From an uncultured Micrococcales bacterium (lineage in GTDB: Bacteria > Actinomycetota > Actinomycetes > Actinomycetales > Microbacteriaceae), in assembly GCA_903820955.1 (NCBI GenBank), contig CAIJJH010000103.1, forward strand, positions 1-5,507: 5,507 nucleotides of DNA. Reading direction: 5' to 3'. The notes below the pieces were generated by a model that worked only from the letters and a program-made list of their open reading frames with translations, did no database searches and had not been told where the DNA came from. The position numbers and the translations under genes were made by a program. Numbering within the stretch: position 1 is the first letter of the stretch; each line of letters opens with the position of its first letter. Positions 1 through 5,507 of this stretch are shown here, piece after piece.

Positions 1-343
1 GAAGGCGAACATTCACCCGGTGGTGGTTGCCGAGAACATCACCTTCAGAAAGTCCTTGACCCTGGGTCAAAAGTTCAGCATCGAAACCAAGGTCATCGGT
101 TGGAGCGACATCGCGTTTTTCATCGAACAGCGTTTCGTGGTCAAGGGCGAGATTCATGCCCGAGCAATCGTGAAGCTGCGGTTTTTGAAAAACCCCAAGG
201 GGATCCCGAGCATCGACGAAATGTTTCAGGTATTGGGGTCCTGGGAGGCACCAGTGCCCAAGCTACCCAAGTGGGTGACCGACTGGGACACCGCATCTGC
301 GCTGCCCAAGGGCCGCGAGGCTGCCCCTAGCGAGTGGCTTTAG
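1..343 (+). CDS. THEM6-like acyl-CoA thioesterase (4HBT fold), 3' part only
   Basis: The reading frame enters from the left edge (first full codon at base 2, reading KANIHPVVVAENITF) and ends at TAG 341-343, so only the last 113 residues are present and the true start lies outside. The GTG at base 20 is internal. Visible features match the thioesterase-like superfamily of the THEM6 type: the VVVAENITFRKSL strand, then TKVIGWSDIAFFIEQRFV, which resembles the family pattern of a Gly-Trp turn followed by a Glu-Gln-Arg-Phe strand, then a strand rich in Ala/Arg (HARAIVKLRFLK). The C-terminal tail, rich in Pro and Trp (residues with PKLPKWVTDWD), is typical of this group. Members are hotdog-fold proteins presumed to hydrolyse acyl-CoA thioesters; substrate cannot be read from sequence. 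The gene is convergent with, and overlaps by 17 bp, the ApbE gene. No relation to that redox cassette is evident. Confidence 0.72.
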   Translation, partial: KANIHPVVVAENITFRKSLTLGQKFSIETKVIGWSDIAFFIEQRFVVKGEIHARAIVKLRFLKNPKGIPSIDEMFQVLGSWEAPVPKLPKWVTDWDTASALPKGREAAPSEWL

Positions 344-1109
344 CCAACAGGGCAAGAACCCCATCGGTGGCCTGAAGGCTGCCGTCGGCCATTACGTAAA
401 GCGCTTCAAGGTGCGCCTGCTTGTTGATTCGTTCTAGCGATCGGATTCCTTCGGCGAAAGCCGCTGTTGCCCAGACGTCAGCCTCGACAATGTCTCTTGC
501 AATAACGCTCACCTGAGTGAAGTCTTGTTGATTCTCACTGCTTTTCGGGTTCCAAATGTGCTGCCCGCGCTCTGCCGAACCACTTGTGGCAACCGCACGA
601 AACTCGGTTCCGGTGAGGTCGAGGACGGTTAGCACGCCGGCCTCAGCGTCGGCGATAGAAACCGGCCTACTGATCGCCACACGCCAGAAATCTTCACGAG
701 ACTGCCCGTCGCTGATCAGAATATCGCCTCCGGCGTTCAGCGTGAAGTCAATGATTCCGGCTTCCAAGAGCTTATCGGCTGCCGCCTGAGCGGCCCAGGT
801 CTTCACTAAGCCAGAAGGGTCGAACGTGTGCTCGGGGGTAAAAGCGCTAAACCAACCGTCGGTTTTCTTGGCCCAGCTTTCGCAGAGCTCCCAGACCTGC
901 TCGACAACGCCCGGGCACTCGGCGACGGAGGTTTCGCCTCGGGCTAACCGGCTAAGCGGAGATCCGGGTTTATAAAGGCTGAAAATGGCGTCGGCCTTGT
1001 GCAGAGTGTTGGTTGCCGACTCCAAAAACTCGGCCTCGTCAATTGCGCTCAGTCCAGAAAATTGAAAAACCGTGCCCATGCATTCTTCGAGGCGATTGAA
1101 CTCGTGCAT
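327..1109 (-). CDS. apbE: ApbE-type FAD:protein FMN transferase (flavinylation enzyme)
   Basis: Transfers FMN from FAD to a Thr/Ser of FMN-binding domain proteins by a phosphoester bond, Mg2+-dependent. The 260-residue protein shows the ApbE motifs in order: MGT at 11-13, the SLYKPGSPLSRL stretch at 44-55 (family: S-Y-P-S-LSRL), FDPSGLVKTWA at 96-106, NAGGDI at 125-130, ATSGS at 174-178, HIWNP at 184-188, and ADVWATA at 210-216, whose D211 and T215 sit where the family has its metal-binding residues. It is shorter than typical lipoprotein ApbEs because it lacks an N-terminal signal: MGT begins at residue 11, and an in-frame TAA lies four codons before the ATG, so no upstream extension is possible. 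The start overlaps the stop of FMN-binding protein B (TAATG, 1 bp), implying translational coupling. No good Shine-Dalgarno is seen. Its substrates are almost certainly the two FMN-binding proteins encoded just upstream in the operon. Confidence 0.95.
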   Translation of the reverse strand: MHEFNRLEECMGTVFQFSGLSAIDEAEFLESATNTLHKADAIFSLYKPGSPLSRLARGETSVAECPGVVEQVWELCESWAKKTDGWFSAFTPEHTFDPSGLVKTWAAQAAADKLLEAGIIDFTLNAGGDILISDGQSREDFWRVAISRPVSIADAEAGVLTVLDLTGTEFRAVATSGSAERGQHIWNPKSSENQQDFTQVSVIARDIVEADVWATAAFAEGIRSLERINKQAHLEALYVMADGSLQATDGVLALLAKATR

Positions 1110-1561
1110 TAGGGCAGCTTAGAGATCGCCGAATCGAGGGCCTGTTTGAAAGTGTCAGTTGTGTATGTGGCACCGCTCAGGTTCCCGAAGCTTGATCCGT
1201 TATTTGTAATTGCGGCCTGCTGGAGCAAGGGGAACGCTTGGTCGCGCCCGGCGCTGGCGTATGCCTGAACGAGGCCAACCTTGGTGATTTTGCCGTTGCT
1301 TCTAGTCACCGAAAGTTGAATGGTGCCGAAAGGGTAGTCGACAGGGTCACCGGTTGCCGAGGCAGCGCCCGAGCCGGAAGGTTTGGTAGTTTTTGTAGGC
1401 GTCGGTGATCCAGTCAACCCGGTCAGCCCGTTGGTCGCACCACCGGAGTTGAAAACGGCCTCCCAGCCGCCGTTCTGTCCAATGCCGAAGGTTACTCCAC
1501 CCCAAATTGCCCCAGCGATTAGAACGAACGTCGCAATGCGCCCGGTCTTCTTTTGCTTCAC
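1109..1561 (-). CDS. Membrane-anchored FMN-binding domain protein B (SGAT motif)
   Basis: A predicted 150-residue extracytoplasmic flavin carrier. Order: short basic N-terminus (KQKKTGR), one hydrophobic helix at about 9-28 acting as signal anchor, a Gly/Thr/Ser/Pro linker at about 39-75, then a compact FMN_bind-type domain from about 78 to the C-terminus. S129-G130-A131-T132 followed by Y-T-T matches the ApbE target motif, so T132 is the expected FMN attachment residue. The usual Asp three residues before SGAT is Gly here (FGNLSGAT). The frame is open up to 1708, but upstream codons overlap the preceding gene; GTG at 1561 puts a clean basic-plus-hydrophobic N-terminus directly after the start and lies 19 bp after the upstream stop. 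No convincing Shine-Dalgarno precedes it, so the start is uncertain; a TTG near 1594 is an alternative. It is a close paralogue of the preceding gene and abuts apbE. Confidence 0.88.
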   Translation of the reverse strand: MKQKKTGRIATFVLIAGAIWGGVTFGIGQNGGWEAVFNSGGATNGLTGLTGSPTPTKTTKPSGSGAASATGDPVDYPFGTIQLSVTRSNGKITKVGLVQAYASAGRDQAFPLLQQAAITNNGSSFGNLSGATYTTDTFKQALDSAISKLP

Positions 1562-1580
1562 GGGGCGGAATGTGTATTTG

Positions 1581-2225
1581 CTAGAACTTTGCAAGTGCCG
1601 AATCCAATGCTTGCTTGAAAACCTGAGTCGTGTAGGTCGCACGGCTAACGTTGCCGAAGTTTGAACCCTGAGCCTGAAGGGCTGCCTGCTGAAGAAGGCT
1701 GAACGCACTGTTACGCCCGCCGGTAGCCGCCGCCTGAACCAAGTTCACGGCGGTGATGGTTCCGCTGGCGTCCTTGGTCACAGAAAGCTGGACATAGCCA
1801 CCCCAAACATTTTCACGAAATAGGGAGCCCGTTTTGGTTCCGGCGAGGCTGGTGTTTACCGGTGGGGTCGTGGTTCCACCTGTTGAACCAGAACCGCTTC
1901 CTGTGGAGGATCCTGAGCTACCGGTGCCAGAGGAGGACCCAGAGGAAGACCCAGAGGATGTGGGCTTCTTTGTGGCATGGGTCTTTTTTCCAGGCTTTTT
2001 TGGTGCGGCGCTCGGGGTGCTACTCGCGCTCGGCGAGGCGAGTGGTGTAGGTGCGGTTACGTTGGGATCGTCCTCATTTGCGATGTTTGAGGTGTTGGCA
2101 ACAGACGAGGTTAGTCCGGCCGCACTTAGGCCAGTCCCGGTTGTCGCTGGAGTGCCGAGCTTATAAGAAACGGCAAGCGTGCCAAGCGTAACGAGGCTAA
2201 CGGCGACTTTAGTAGAGGCTCTCAC
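1581..2225 (-). CDS. Membrane-anchored FMN-binding domain protein A (variant SRAT motif)
   Basis: A predicted 214-residue extracytoplasmic flavin carrier, paralogue of protein B. Order: hydrophobic signal-anchor helix at about 5-23, a Ser/Ala/Pro/Thr linker, a lysine-rich patch at 76-87 (KKPGKKTHATKK), a Ser/Gly low-complexity run at about 89-117, then the FMN_bind-type domain from about 133. Domains A and B share QLSVT, LVQA, LLQQAA, ATYTT and FKQALDSA. The expected flavinylation motif reads S194-R195-A196-T197, with Arg replacing the usual Gly, and Gly replaces the usual upstream Asp. T197, the acceptor position, is kept. GTG 2225 is chosen because it overlaps the upstream TGA (GTGA) and has AGAGGAG 8 bases upstream; the longer open frame to 2405 lies wholly within the flavocytochrome gene. 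The external side of the membrane is inferred from the N-terminal anchor and linker composition. Confidence 0.88.
   Translation of the reverse strand: MRASTKVAVSLVTLGTLAVSYKLGTPATTGTGLSAAGLTSSVANTSNIANEDDPNVTAPTPLASPSASSTPSAAPKKPGKKTHATKKPTSSGSSSGSSSGTGSSGSSTGSGSGSTGGTTTPPVNTSLAGTKTGSLFRENVWGGYVQLSVTKDASGTITAVNLVQAAATGGRNSAFSLLQQAALQAQGSNFGNVSRATYTTQVFKQALDSALAKF
1927..1962. repeat. 12-bp tandem repeat coding for the Ser/Gly linker of protein A
   Basis: On the plus strand three consecutive 12-base units read ccagaggaggac, ccagaggaagac and ccagaggatgtg; the third diverges in its last four bases. On the coding (minus) strand each unit adds a Ser/Gly tetrapeptide of the SSSG type to the linker. 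The unit is a multiple of three, so gain or loss of copies by replication slippage would change linker length without breaking the frame. The surrounding linker is also compositionally simple. Confidence 0.75.
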
Positions 2226-3634
2226 CAGGCAAACTCCTCTGCGTGAATTTGGTTCTCTGGAACTCCGAGTTGTAGCAGGCTCTTCACTACGCCGTGAGTC
2301 CAAGGGGTCGGGCCACATATGAAGACGTCCGATTGCACGATCTGAGGAGCGATGAGGCGCAGGCGTTGGTAGTCCGGGATGTTTCCGTGACCAGCGGGTA
2401 ACCAAGAGTTCGGCGTCGCACGGGGGCCGTCCAGCACCTTCAGCTCGTGACCTCGAACGGTGGCGATCTTGTCTAACTCAAGAAGCAGAGCGGCGTCGTC
2501 GTTGTTTCGAGTGCGGTAGACGATGGTTATGTCACCAGGGTTGGCAACCATCGACTCGGCAAGAGCGCGAATTGGCGGAACTCCGATGCCAGCAGCAATC
2601 AGCGTCACTTTCTCTTTGGTGCGACGCTCCTCGGTGAAGACCCCGTATGGGCCTTCGAGCATCACCTTGGTGCCCGGCTTCAACCTGAGCATCGCGCCGG
2701 TGTCGTCGCCGCGGTCGCCGATTGTGAAACGAACGTACTCGGAGTTAGGTGTTGCCGAAAGAGAGAAAGGGTGAGGTCTCCACCACTGGCTCGGGGTCAT
2801 AACTCGCACGATATAAAACTGCCCAGCCTGCGCGGTGAGGCCGCTCATGCCGCGCCCACCAACATAAATCGAAGCTGTGTCACTGGACTCTCGTTTTACT
2901 GCAATCACCTTGAAACCGTGTCGGAACATTTTCAAGATCGGCAAGGCGAAGCGGAACCAGACTAGGTTGCCGGCGACAAAAAGGTAAAGCGCGATCCAGA
3001 AAGCGCTCTGCAGAGGCTTACCCGCGATGTCTTGACCGGTTGAAAATTCGTGGGGTACCGCGGCAATGACGGCAACGTAAGAGATTAGGTGCACGAGGTA
3101 CCAAGCCTCGTAGCTAATTCTCGCCCTGGCAATCTTGATCGAGGTAACGACCACAACGATCATTGCCGCAAGCGCGATGAACGAAAGCAATAGGTCATTA
3201 CTCGAAGTGATAAGAGTTATTGCTTCGGCAATGATGTTTTTGTTGTCCTGCACCGCGTACTGAATCAATGAAGCCAAGAAGTGCGCAATCACTAGATAAA
3301 GAATGGGCTTGCCGAGCTTTTTGTGAGCGACGGTCGTGCGGTCGTGACCATACAAGCGCTCCAACCAAGGGACCCTCGAGATCAGCAGCATTTGAATGAG
3401 CAAGAGATCGGTGGCCACCAGAGCAGTCCAGCGACTGATTGACCCCAAACCCGTGGCCAGATCTGTTACTCCGGCGAGACCGCCGTCAAGCAAGAAAGTG
3501 ACAGTGACGAACAGGATCGTTGCGTAGCCGAGAATCTCGACGATGTCCTGAGACTTGCGGAGACGAAGATGCTTGTGAATACCTAGGCGAATTTGCTTCG
3601 CCGAGGCAACGATTGGCATCGAGTCAATGTTCAT
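2222..3634 (-). CDS. Ferric-reductase-like transmembrane flavocytochrome with FAD/NAD(P)H domain
   Basis: Predicted to oxidise cytosolic NAD(P)H and carry electrons through FAD and membrane haem b to an acceptor outside. The 470-residue protein has about six hydrophobic segments (near 31-50, 70-87, 110-128, 148-168, 178-196, 208-230). Histidines H104, H118, H182 and H195 lie in or beside helices three to five and are candidate haem ligands. The cytosolic part follows: an FAD-binding beta-barrel with RPHPFSLS at 286-293, then a nucleotide-binding domain with AAGIGVPPIRAL at 347-358 and a terminal CGP at 440-442. The C-terminus is aromatic (EEFAW), as in ferredoxin-NADP reductase relatives. ATG 3634 is used; ATG at 3619 is an alternative, and neither has a clear Shine-Dalgarno. 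It is first in the cassette, and the FMN-binding proteins downstream are its likely electron acceptors. A true ferric-reductase function or a different terminal acceptor cannot be told apart from sequence. Confidence 0.92.
   Translation of the reverse strand: MNIDSMPIVASAKQIRLGIHKHLRLRKSQDIVEILGYATILFVTVTFLLDGGLAGVTDLATGLGSISRWTALVATDLLLIQMLLISRVPWLERLYGHDRTTVAHKKLGKPILYLVIAHFLASLIQYAVQDNKNIIAEAITLITSSNDLLLSFIALAAMIVVVVTSIKIARARISYEAWYLVHLISYVAVIAAVPHEFSTGQDIAGKPLQSAFWIALYLFVAGNLVWFRFALPILKMFRHGFKVIAVKRESSDTASIYVGGRGMSGLTAQAGQFYIVRVMTPSQWWRPHPFSLSATPNSEYVRFTIGDRGDDTGAMLRLKPGTKVMLEGPYGVFTEERRTKEKVTLIAAGIGVPPIRALAESMVANPGDITIVYRTRNNDDAALLLELDKIATVRGHELKVLDGPRATPNSWLPAGHGNIPDYQRLRLIAPQIVQSDVFICGPTPWTHGVVKSLLQLGVPENQIHAEEFAW
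2234..2240 (-). promoter_or_regulatory. Strong ribosome binding site for FMN-binding protein A
   Basis: AGAGGAG on the minus strand, 8 bases before the GTG at 2225. It lies inside the last codons of the flavocytochrome gene (the Glu-Glu of EEFAW). It decides the start of protein A and is the clearest Shine-Dalgarno in the cassette. Together with the GTGA overlap it suggests that protein A can be initiated independently as well as by coupling. Confidence 0.8.
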
Positions 3635-3646
3635 GCTCTAAGAATG

Positions 3647-3661
3647 CCCAAGTTTCTTGGG
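3647..3661. promoter_or_regulatory. Perfect inverted repeat next to the flavocytochrome start
   Basis: CCCAAG-TTT-CTTGGG: 6-bp arms and a 3-base spacer, with no mismatch. It ends 12 bases upstream of the ATG at 3634. It could be an operator for a dimeric regulator or, if transcribed, a small hairpin in the leader of the cassette mRNA close to the initiation site. There is no T-tract after it, so a terminator is unlikely. Confidence 0.5.
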
Positions 3662-3673
3662 AGTTTCCTGATA

Positions 3674-3688
3674 GAAACCTGAGGTTTC
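3674..3688. promoter_or_regulatory. Perfect 15-bp palindrome, candidate operator
   Basis: GAAACCT-G-AGGTTTC: 7-bp arms around one central base, with no mismatch. It sits centrally in the divergent region, 39 bases from the flavocytochrome ATG and 55 bases from the putA ATG. Its centre is 27 bp from that of the neighbouring inverted repeat. The geometry suits a dimeric DNA-binding regulator; which one is not recognisable. Confidence 0.55.
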
Positions 3689-3743
3689 GCGCAGTGTTCT
3701 GAGCCTGGGCGGTGGCAGAATGAGGGTGTCCATTCAACGAAGA

Positions 3744-5507
3744 ATGAAAAGCGAAGAAATGCCAAAAGCTGAACTTCTTGCGCTGACCGAACCGGCCATC
3801 AAACTGGTTCGGCAGTGGCTCAACGCAACACCCTCAACTAAAGCGCAACTCGCTGCCGAGAGCAGACTCTCGGCAATCTTAAAAGATCCCAACGGTCTCA
3901 ACTTCACTCTCCGTTTCGTTGATCGAGTGATTCGCCCCGAAGACAACCGCATTTGCGCCCGAGAGCTTTACCACCTCGCCAAGTCTCCGCCCAAAGCGTT
4001 ACCGCCAACCGACCGAGCAATGATTCGCCTTGGCGGCTTAGTTGCCCCAATCGCTCCAGGCATTGTGATTCCCATCGCTCAGGCGAGACTGCGCCAACTG
4101 GTTGGCCACTTGATTGCCGATGCCCGTGACGCTCAACTGACCAAACACATCGCCAGCACGCGCAGCGACGGCACAAAACTTAATCTCAACCTGCTCGGTG
4201 AAGCCGTGCTGGGAGAAAAGGCTGCGCTTGAGCGTTTCGATAAGACCTTCGAACTCCTGAGGCGCGACGATGTCGACTACGTCTCAATCAAGGTGTCCTC
4301 GGTGATCAGCCAGGTCTCGATGTGGGGTTTCGATGCCACCGTTGAGCGCGTTATCGAGCGTCTAAAACCGCTCTACAACTATGCCGCGAGCCAGCCGGTC
4401 CAAAAGTTCATCAACCTCGACATGGAGGAGTACCGCGACCTTTCACTCACCCTCGAGGTGTTTCAGCGCCTGATGTCGCTGCCCGAAACCAAGAACCTCG
4501 AAGCCGGCATCGTCTTGCAGGCCTACCTGCCAGATGCCTTGGGGGCTATGAAGACGGTTCAGGAGTTTGCTGCAAAGCGAGTTGCCAGCGGCGGTGCTCC
4601 GCTCAAGGTCCGTGTTGTGAAGGGCGCAAACCTTCTGATGGAGAAGGTGGACGCCGACCTACACGGTTGGGTCGAAGCCACCTACCCGACCAAGCAGGCC
4701 ACCGACACAAACTACAAGCGGGTGCTCGAATGGGCACTGACCCCCGAGCACACTGCAAACGTGCGAATCGGTGTTGCCGGGCACAACCTCTTCGACATCG
4801 CACTAGCTCATCTGCTCGCCGAAAAGCGCGGGGTCAGCGAGCACGTCGACTTCGAGATGCTCAAGGGCATGGCCGTAGACATCTCGGCTGCGGTTAGCAA
4901 GACCGTTGGCAGCCTGCTTCTCTACACTCCCGTGGTTCACCCGAAAGAGTTTGAGGTGGCAATCGCCTACCTGACCCGCCGACTCGAGGAGAATGCGTCC
5001 CCCGAAAATTTCATGTCTGGGCTGTTTGACATTGCCTCTAGCGAAGACATCTTCAAGCGCGAGCGCGATCGGTTCACCGCGAGCGTTTTTGCGCTGGATG
5101 ACAAACCGCAGCACGCCCGCAGGGTTGCCGAGGGGCAACCGGAAGGCATGAACATGCCAGATAGCGACCCGGCGCTCGCCGAAACCCGCGAGTGGGTAGC
5201 CGAGGCGGTTGCCGCTGCACACAAGTTGGCCCAGCACCCGGCACCGCTACCCAACTCGATCGCAAAACTCGAGAGCGAAGGCTCAATCGACCAAGCGGTT
5301 GCGCGAGCGCGTTCCGCCTCGGCCGCGTGGGCCAAGAACCCCGCCGAGCGAGAACGTCTGCTTCATCTAGCGGCCCGCGAATTACAAAAACGCAGAACCG
5401 AGCTGGCGACGGTCATGATTGCCGAGGCCGGAAAAACCATTGCCGAGGCAGACACCGAGATCTCCGAGGCAATCGACTTCGCAAACTTCTATGCCTCGCG
5501 AATTGCC
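3744..5507 (+). CDS. putA: Bifunctional proline dehydrogenase / P5C dehydrogenase PutA, 5' part
   Basis: Oxidises proline to delta-1-pyrroline-5-carboxylate with FAD, passing electrons to quinone, then oxidises the semialdehyde to glutamate with NAD+. The frame is open from ATG 3744 to the window end: 588 codons, roughly half of a usual PutA. The proline dehydrogenase barrel shows SIKVSS at 181-186, NLDMEEYRDL at 224-233, LQAYLPD at 258-264, RVVKGANL at 290-297, YPTKQATDTNYKR at 314-326, GVAGHN at 343-348, FEMLKGM at 370-376, and the substrate-carboxylate arginine pair R412-R413 in RRLEEN. The aldehyde dehydrogenase part begins near 480 and reaches AEAGKTIAEADTEISEAIDF around 560-579; its catalytic Cys lies beyond the window. 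GTG 3726 and ATG 3759 are alternative in-frame starts; no clear Shine-Dalgarno settles it. No N-terminal DNA-binding domain is seen before the barrel, so self-regulation as in enteric PutA is not expected. Confidence 0.93.
   Translation, partial: MKSEEMPKAELLALTEPAIKLVRQWLNATPSTKAQLAAESRLSAILKDPNGLNFTLRFVDRVIRPEDNRICARELYHLAKSPPKALPPTDRAMIRLGGLVAPIAPGIVIPIAQARLRQLVGHLIADARDAQLTKHIASTRSDGTKLNLNLLGEAVLGEKAALERFDKTFELLRRDDVDYVSIKVSSVISQVSMWGFDATVERVIERLKPLYNYAASQPVQKFINLDMEEYRDLSLTLEVFQRLMSLPETKNLEAGIVLQAYLPDALGAMKTVQEFAAKRVASGGAPLKVRVVKGANLLMEKVDADLHGWVEATYPTKQATDTNYKRVLEWALTPEHTANVRIGVAGHNLFDIALAHLLAEKRGVSEHVDFEMLKGMAVDISAAVSKTVGSLLLYTPVVHPKEFEVAIAYLTRRLEENASPENFMSGLFDIASSEDIFKRERDRFTASVFALDDKPQHARRVAEGQPEGMNMPDSDPALAETREWVAEAVAAAHKLAQHPAPLPNSIAKLESEGSIDQAVARARSASAAWAKNPAERERLLHLAARELQKRRTELATVMIAEAGKTIAEADTEISEAIDFANFYASRIA

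Larger units (their letters stand above)
3635..3743. promoter_or_regulatory. Divergent intergenic region between the flavocytochrome operon and putA
   Basis: These 109 bases must hold the promoters of two divergent units: the redox cassette (leftward) and putA (rightward). The half nearest the flavocytochrome gene (3647-3688) is filled by two inverted repeats and four GTTTC/GAAAC elements. The half nearest putA (3689-3743) shows no repeat. No convincing -35/-10 pair could be assigned by eye on either strand, and neither gene has a clear Shine-Dalgarno, so promoter positions are left open. Confidence 0.6.

Noticed and set aside
304..313. GCCC-AA-GGGC as a terminator hairpin for apbE
   Set aside because: Only four base pairs, a two-base loop and no T-tract; it also lies within the thioesterase coding region.
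1562..1708. N-terminal extension of FMN-binding protein B by 49 codons
   Set aside because: It overlaps the conserved 3' end of protein A in another frame, is rich in Arg and Ser without a domain, and would precede the signal anchor with a long tail.
1834..2166. Plus-strand open frame of 110 codons, very rich in Pro, Glu and Asp
   Set aside because: It is the exact antisense of the Ser/Gly/Pro linker of FMN-binding protein A; its composition follows from that repeat, and it has no recognisable domain.
2226..2405. N-terminal extension of FMN-binding protein A by 60 codons
   Set aside because: It lies entirely within the flavocytochrome gene in another frame, would bury the signal anchor, and a GTG with a good Shine-Dalgarno exists at 2225.
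3694..3721. GTGTTC / CAGAAT with a 16-base spacer as a putA promoter
   Set aside because: Poor match to both -35 and -10 consensus; many such weak pairs can be found in this region.
3734..4176. Two minus-strand open frames antisense to the start of putA
   Set aside because: They are Arg/Ser/Cys-rich shadows of a well-supported coding frame with no recognisable domain.
4603..5335. Several overlapping open frames on both strands inside putA
   Set aside because: The continuous frame from 3744 to 5507 carries all PutA motifs; the others show no family signal and conflict with it.

Overview
The window looks like a piece of an actinobacterial chromosome with moderately high GC. It is gene-dense, uses GTG starts, has very short or overlapping gene junctions, and carries a bifunctional PutA of the kind familiar from Actinomycetota. 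A small-genome Microbacteriaceae relative (for example the freshwater Rhodoluna/Aquiluna type) fits best, but that is inference from style and protein similarity recalled by eye, not a database result. No RNA gene, IS element, CRISPR array, attachment site or origin was seen.

Layout. (1) Bases 1-343, plus strand: the 3' end of a THEM6-like (4HBT-type) acyl-CoA thioesterase gene, cut by the window edge. (2) Bases 3634 down to 327, minus strand: a tightly packed four-gene cassette, in order of transcription: a six-helix ferric-reductase-like flavocytochrome with a cytosolic FAD/NAD(P)H module; two tandem, membrane-anchored, single-domain FMN-binding proteins (paralogues A and B); and an ApbE-type FAD:protein FMN transferase. 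The junctions are GTGA (4-bp overlap), stop then GTG 19 bp downstream, and TAATG (1-bp overlap), so one mRNA is very likely. The last gene runs 17 bp into the thioesterase gene tail to tail. (3) Bases 3635-3743: a 109-bp divergent intergenic region with two 15-bp perfect inverted repeats and four GTTTC/GAAAC elements spaced 11, 11 and 10 bp. (4) Bases 3744-5507, plus strand: the first 588 codons of a bifunctional proline dehydrogenase / delta-1-pyrroline-5-carboxylate dehydrogenase (PutA), open at the window end.

How the parts fit together. The cassette reads as a complete route for moving electrons out of the cell. NAD(P)H is oxidised at the cytosolic FAD module, electrons cross the membrane through haem b, and they pass to FMN covalently held on the external FMN-binding domains. 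ApbE is the enzyme that attaches that FMN. The general association of ApbE, FMN_bind proteins and ferric-reductase-like membrane proteins is already described for flavin-based extracytosolic electron transfer. What stands out here is the duplicated carrier with one divergent flavinylation motif (SRAT instead of SGAT), the absence of any signal peptide on ApbE, the slippage-prone Ser/Gly linker, and the organised operator-like region shared with putA.
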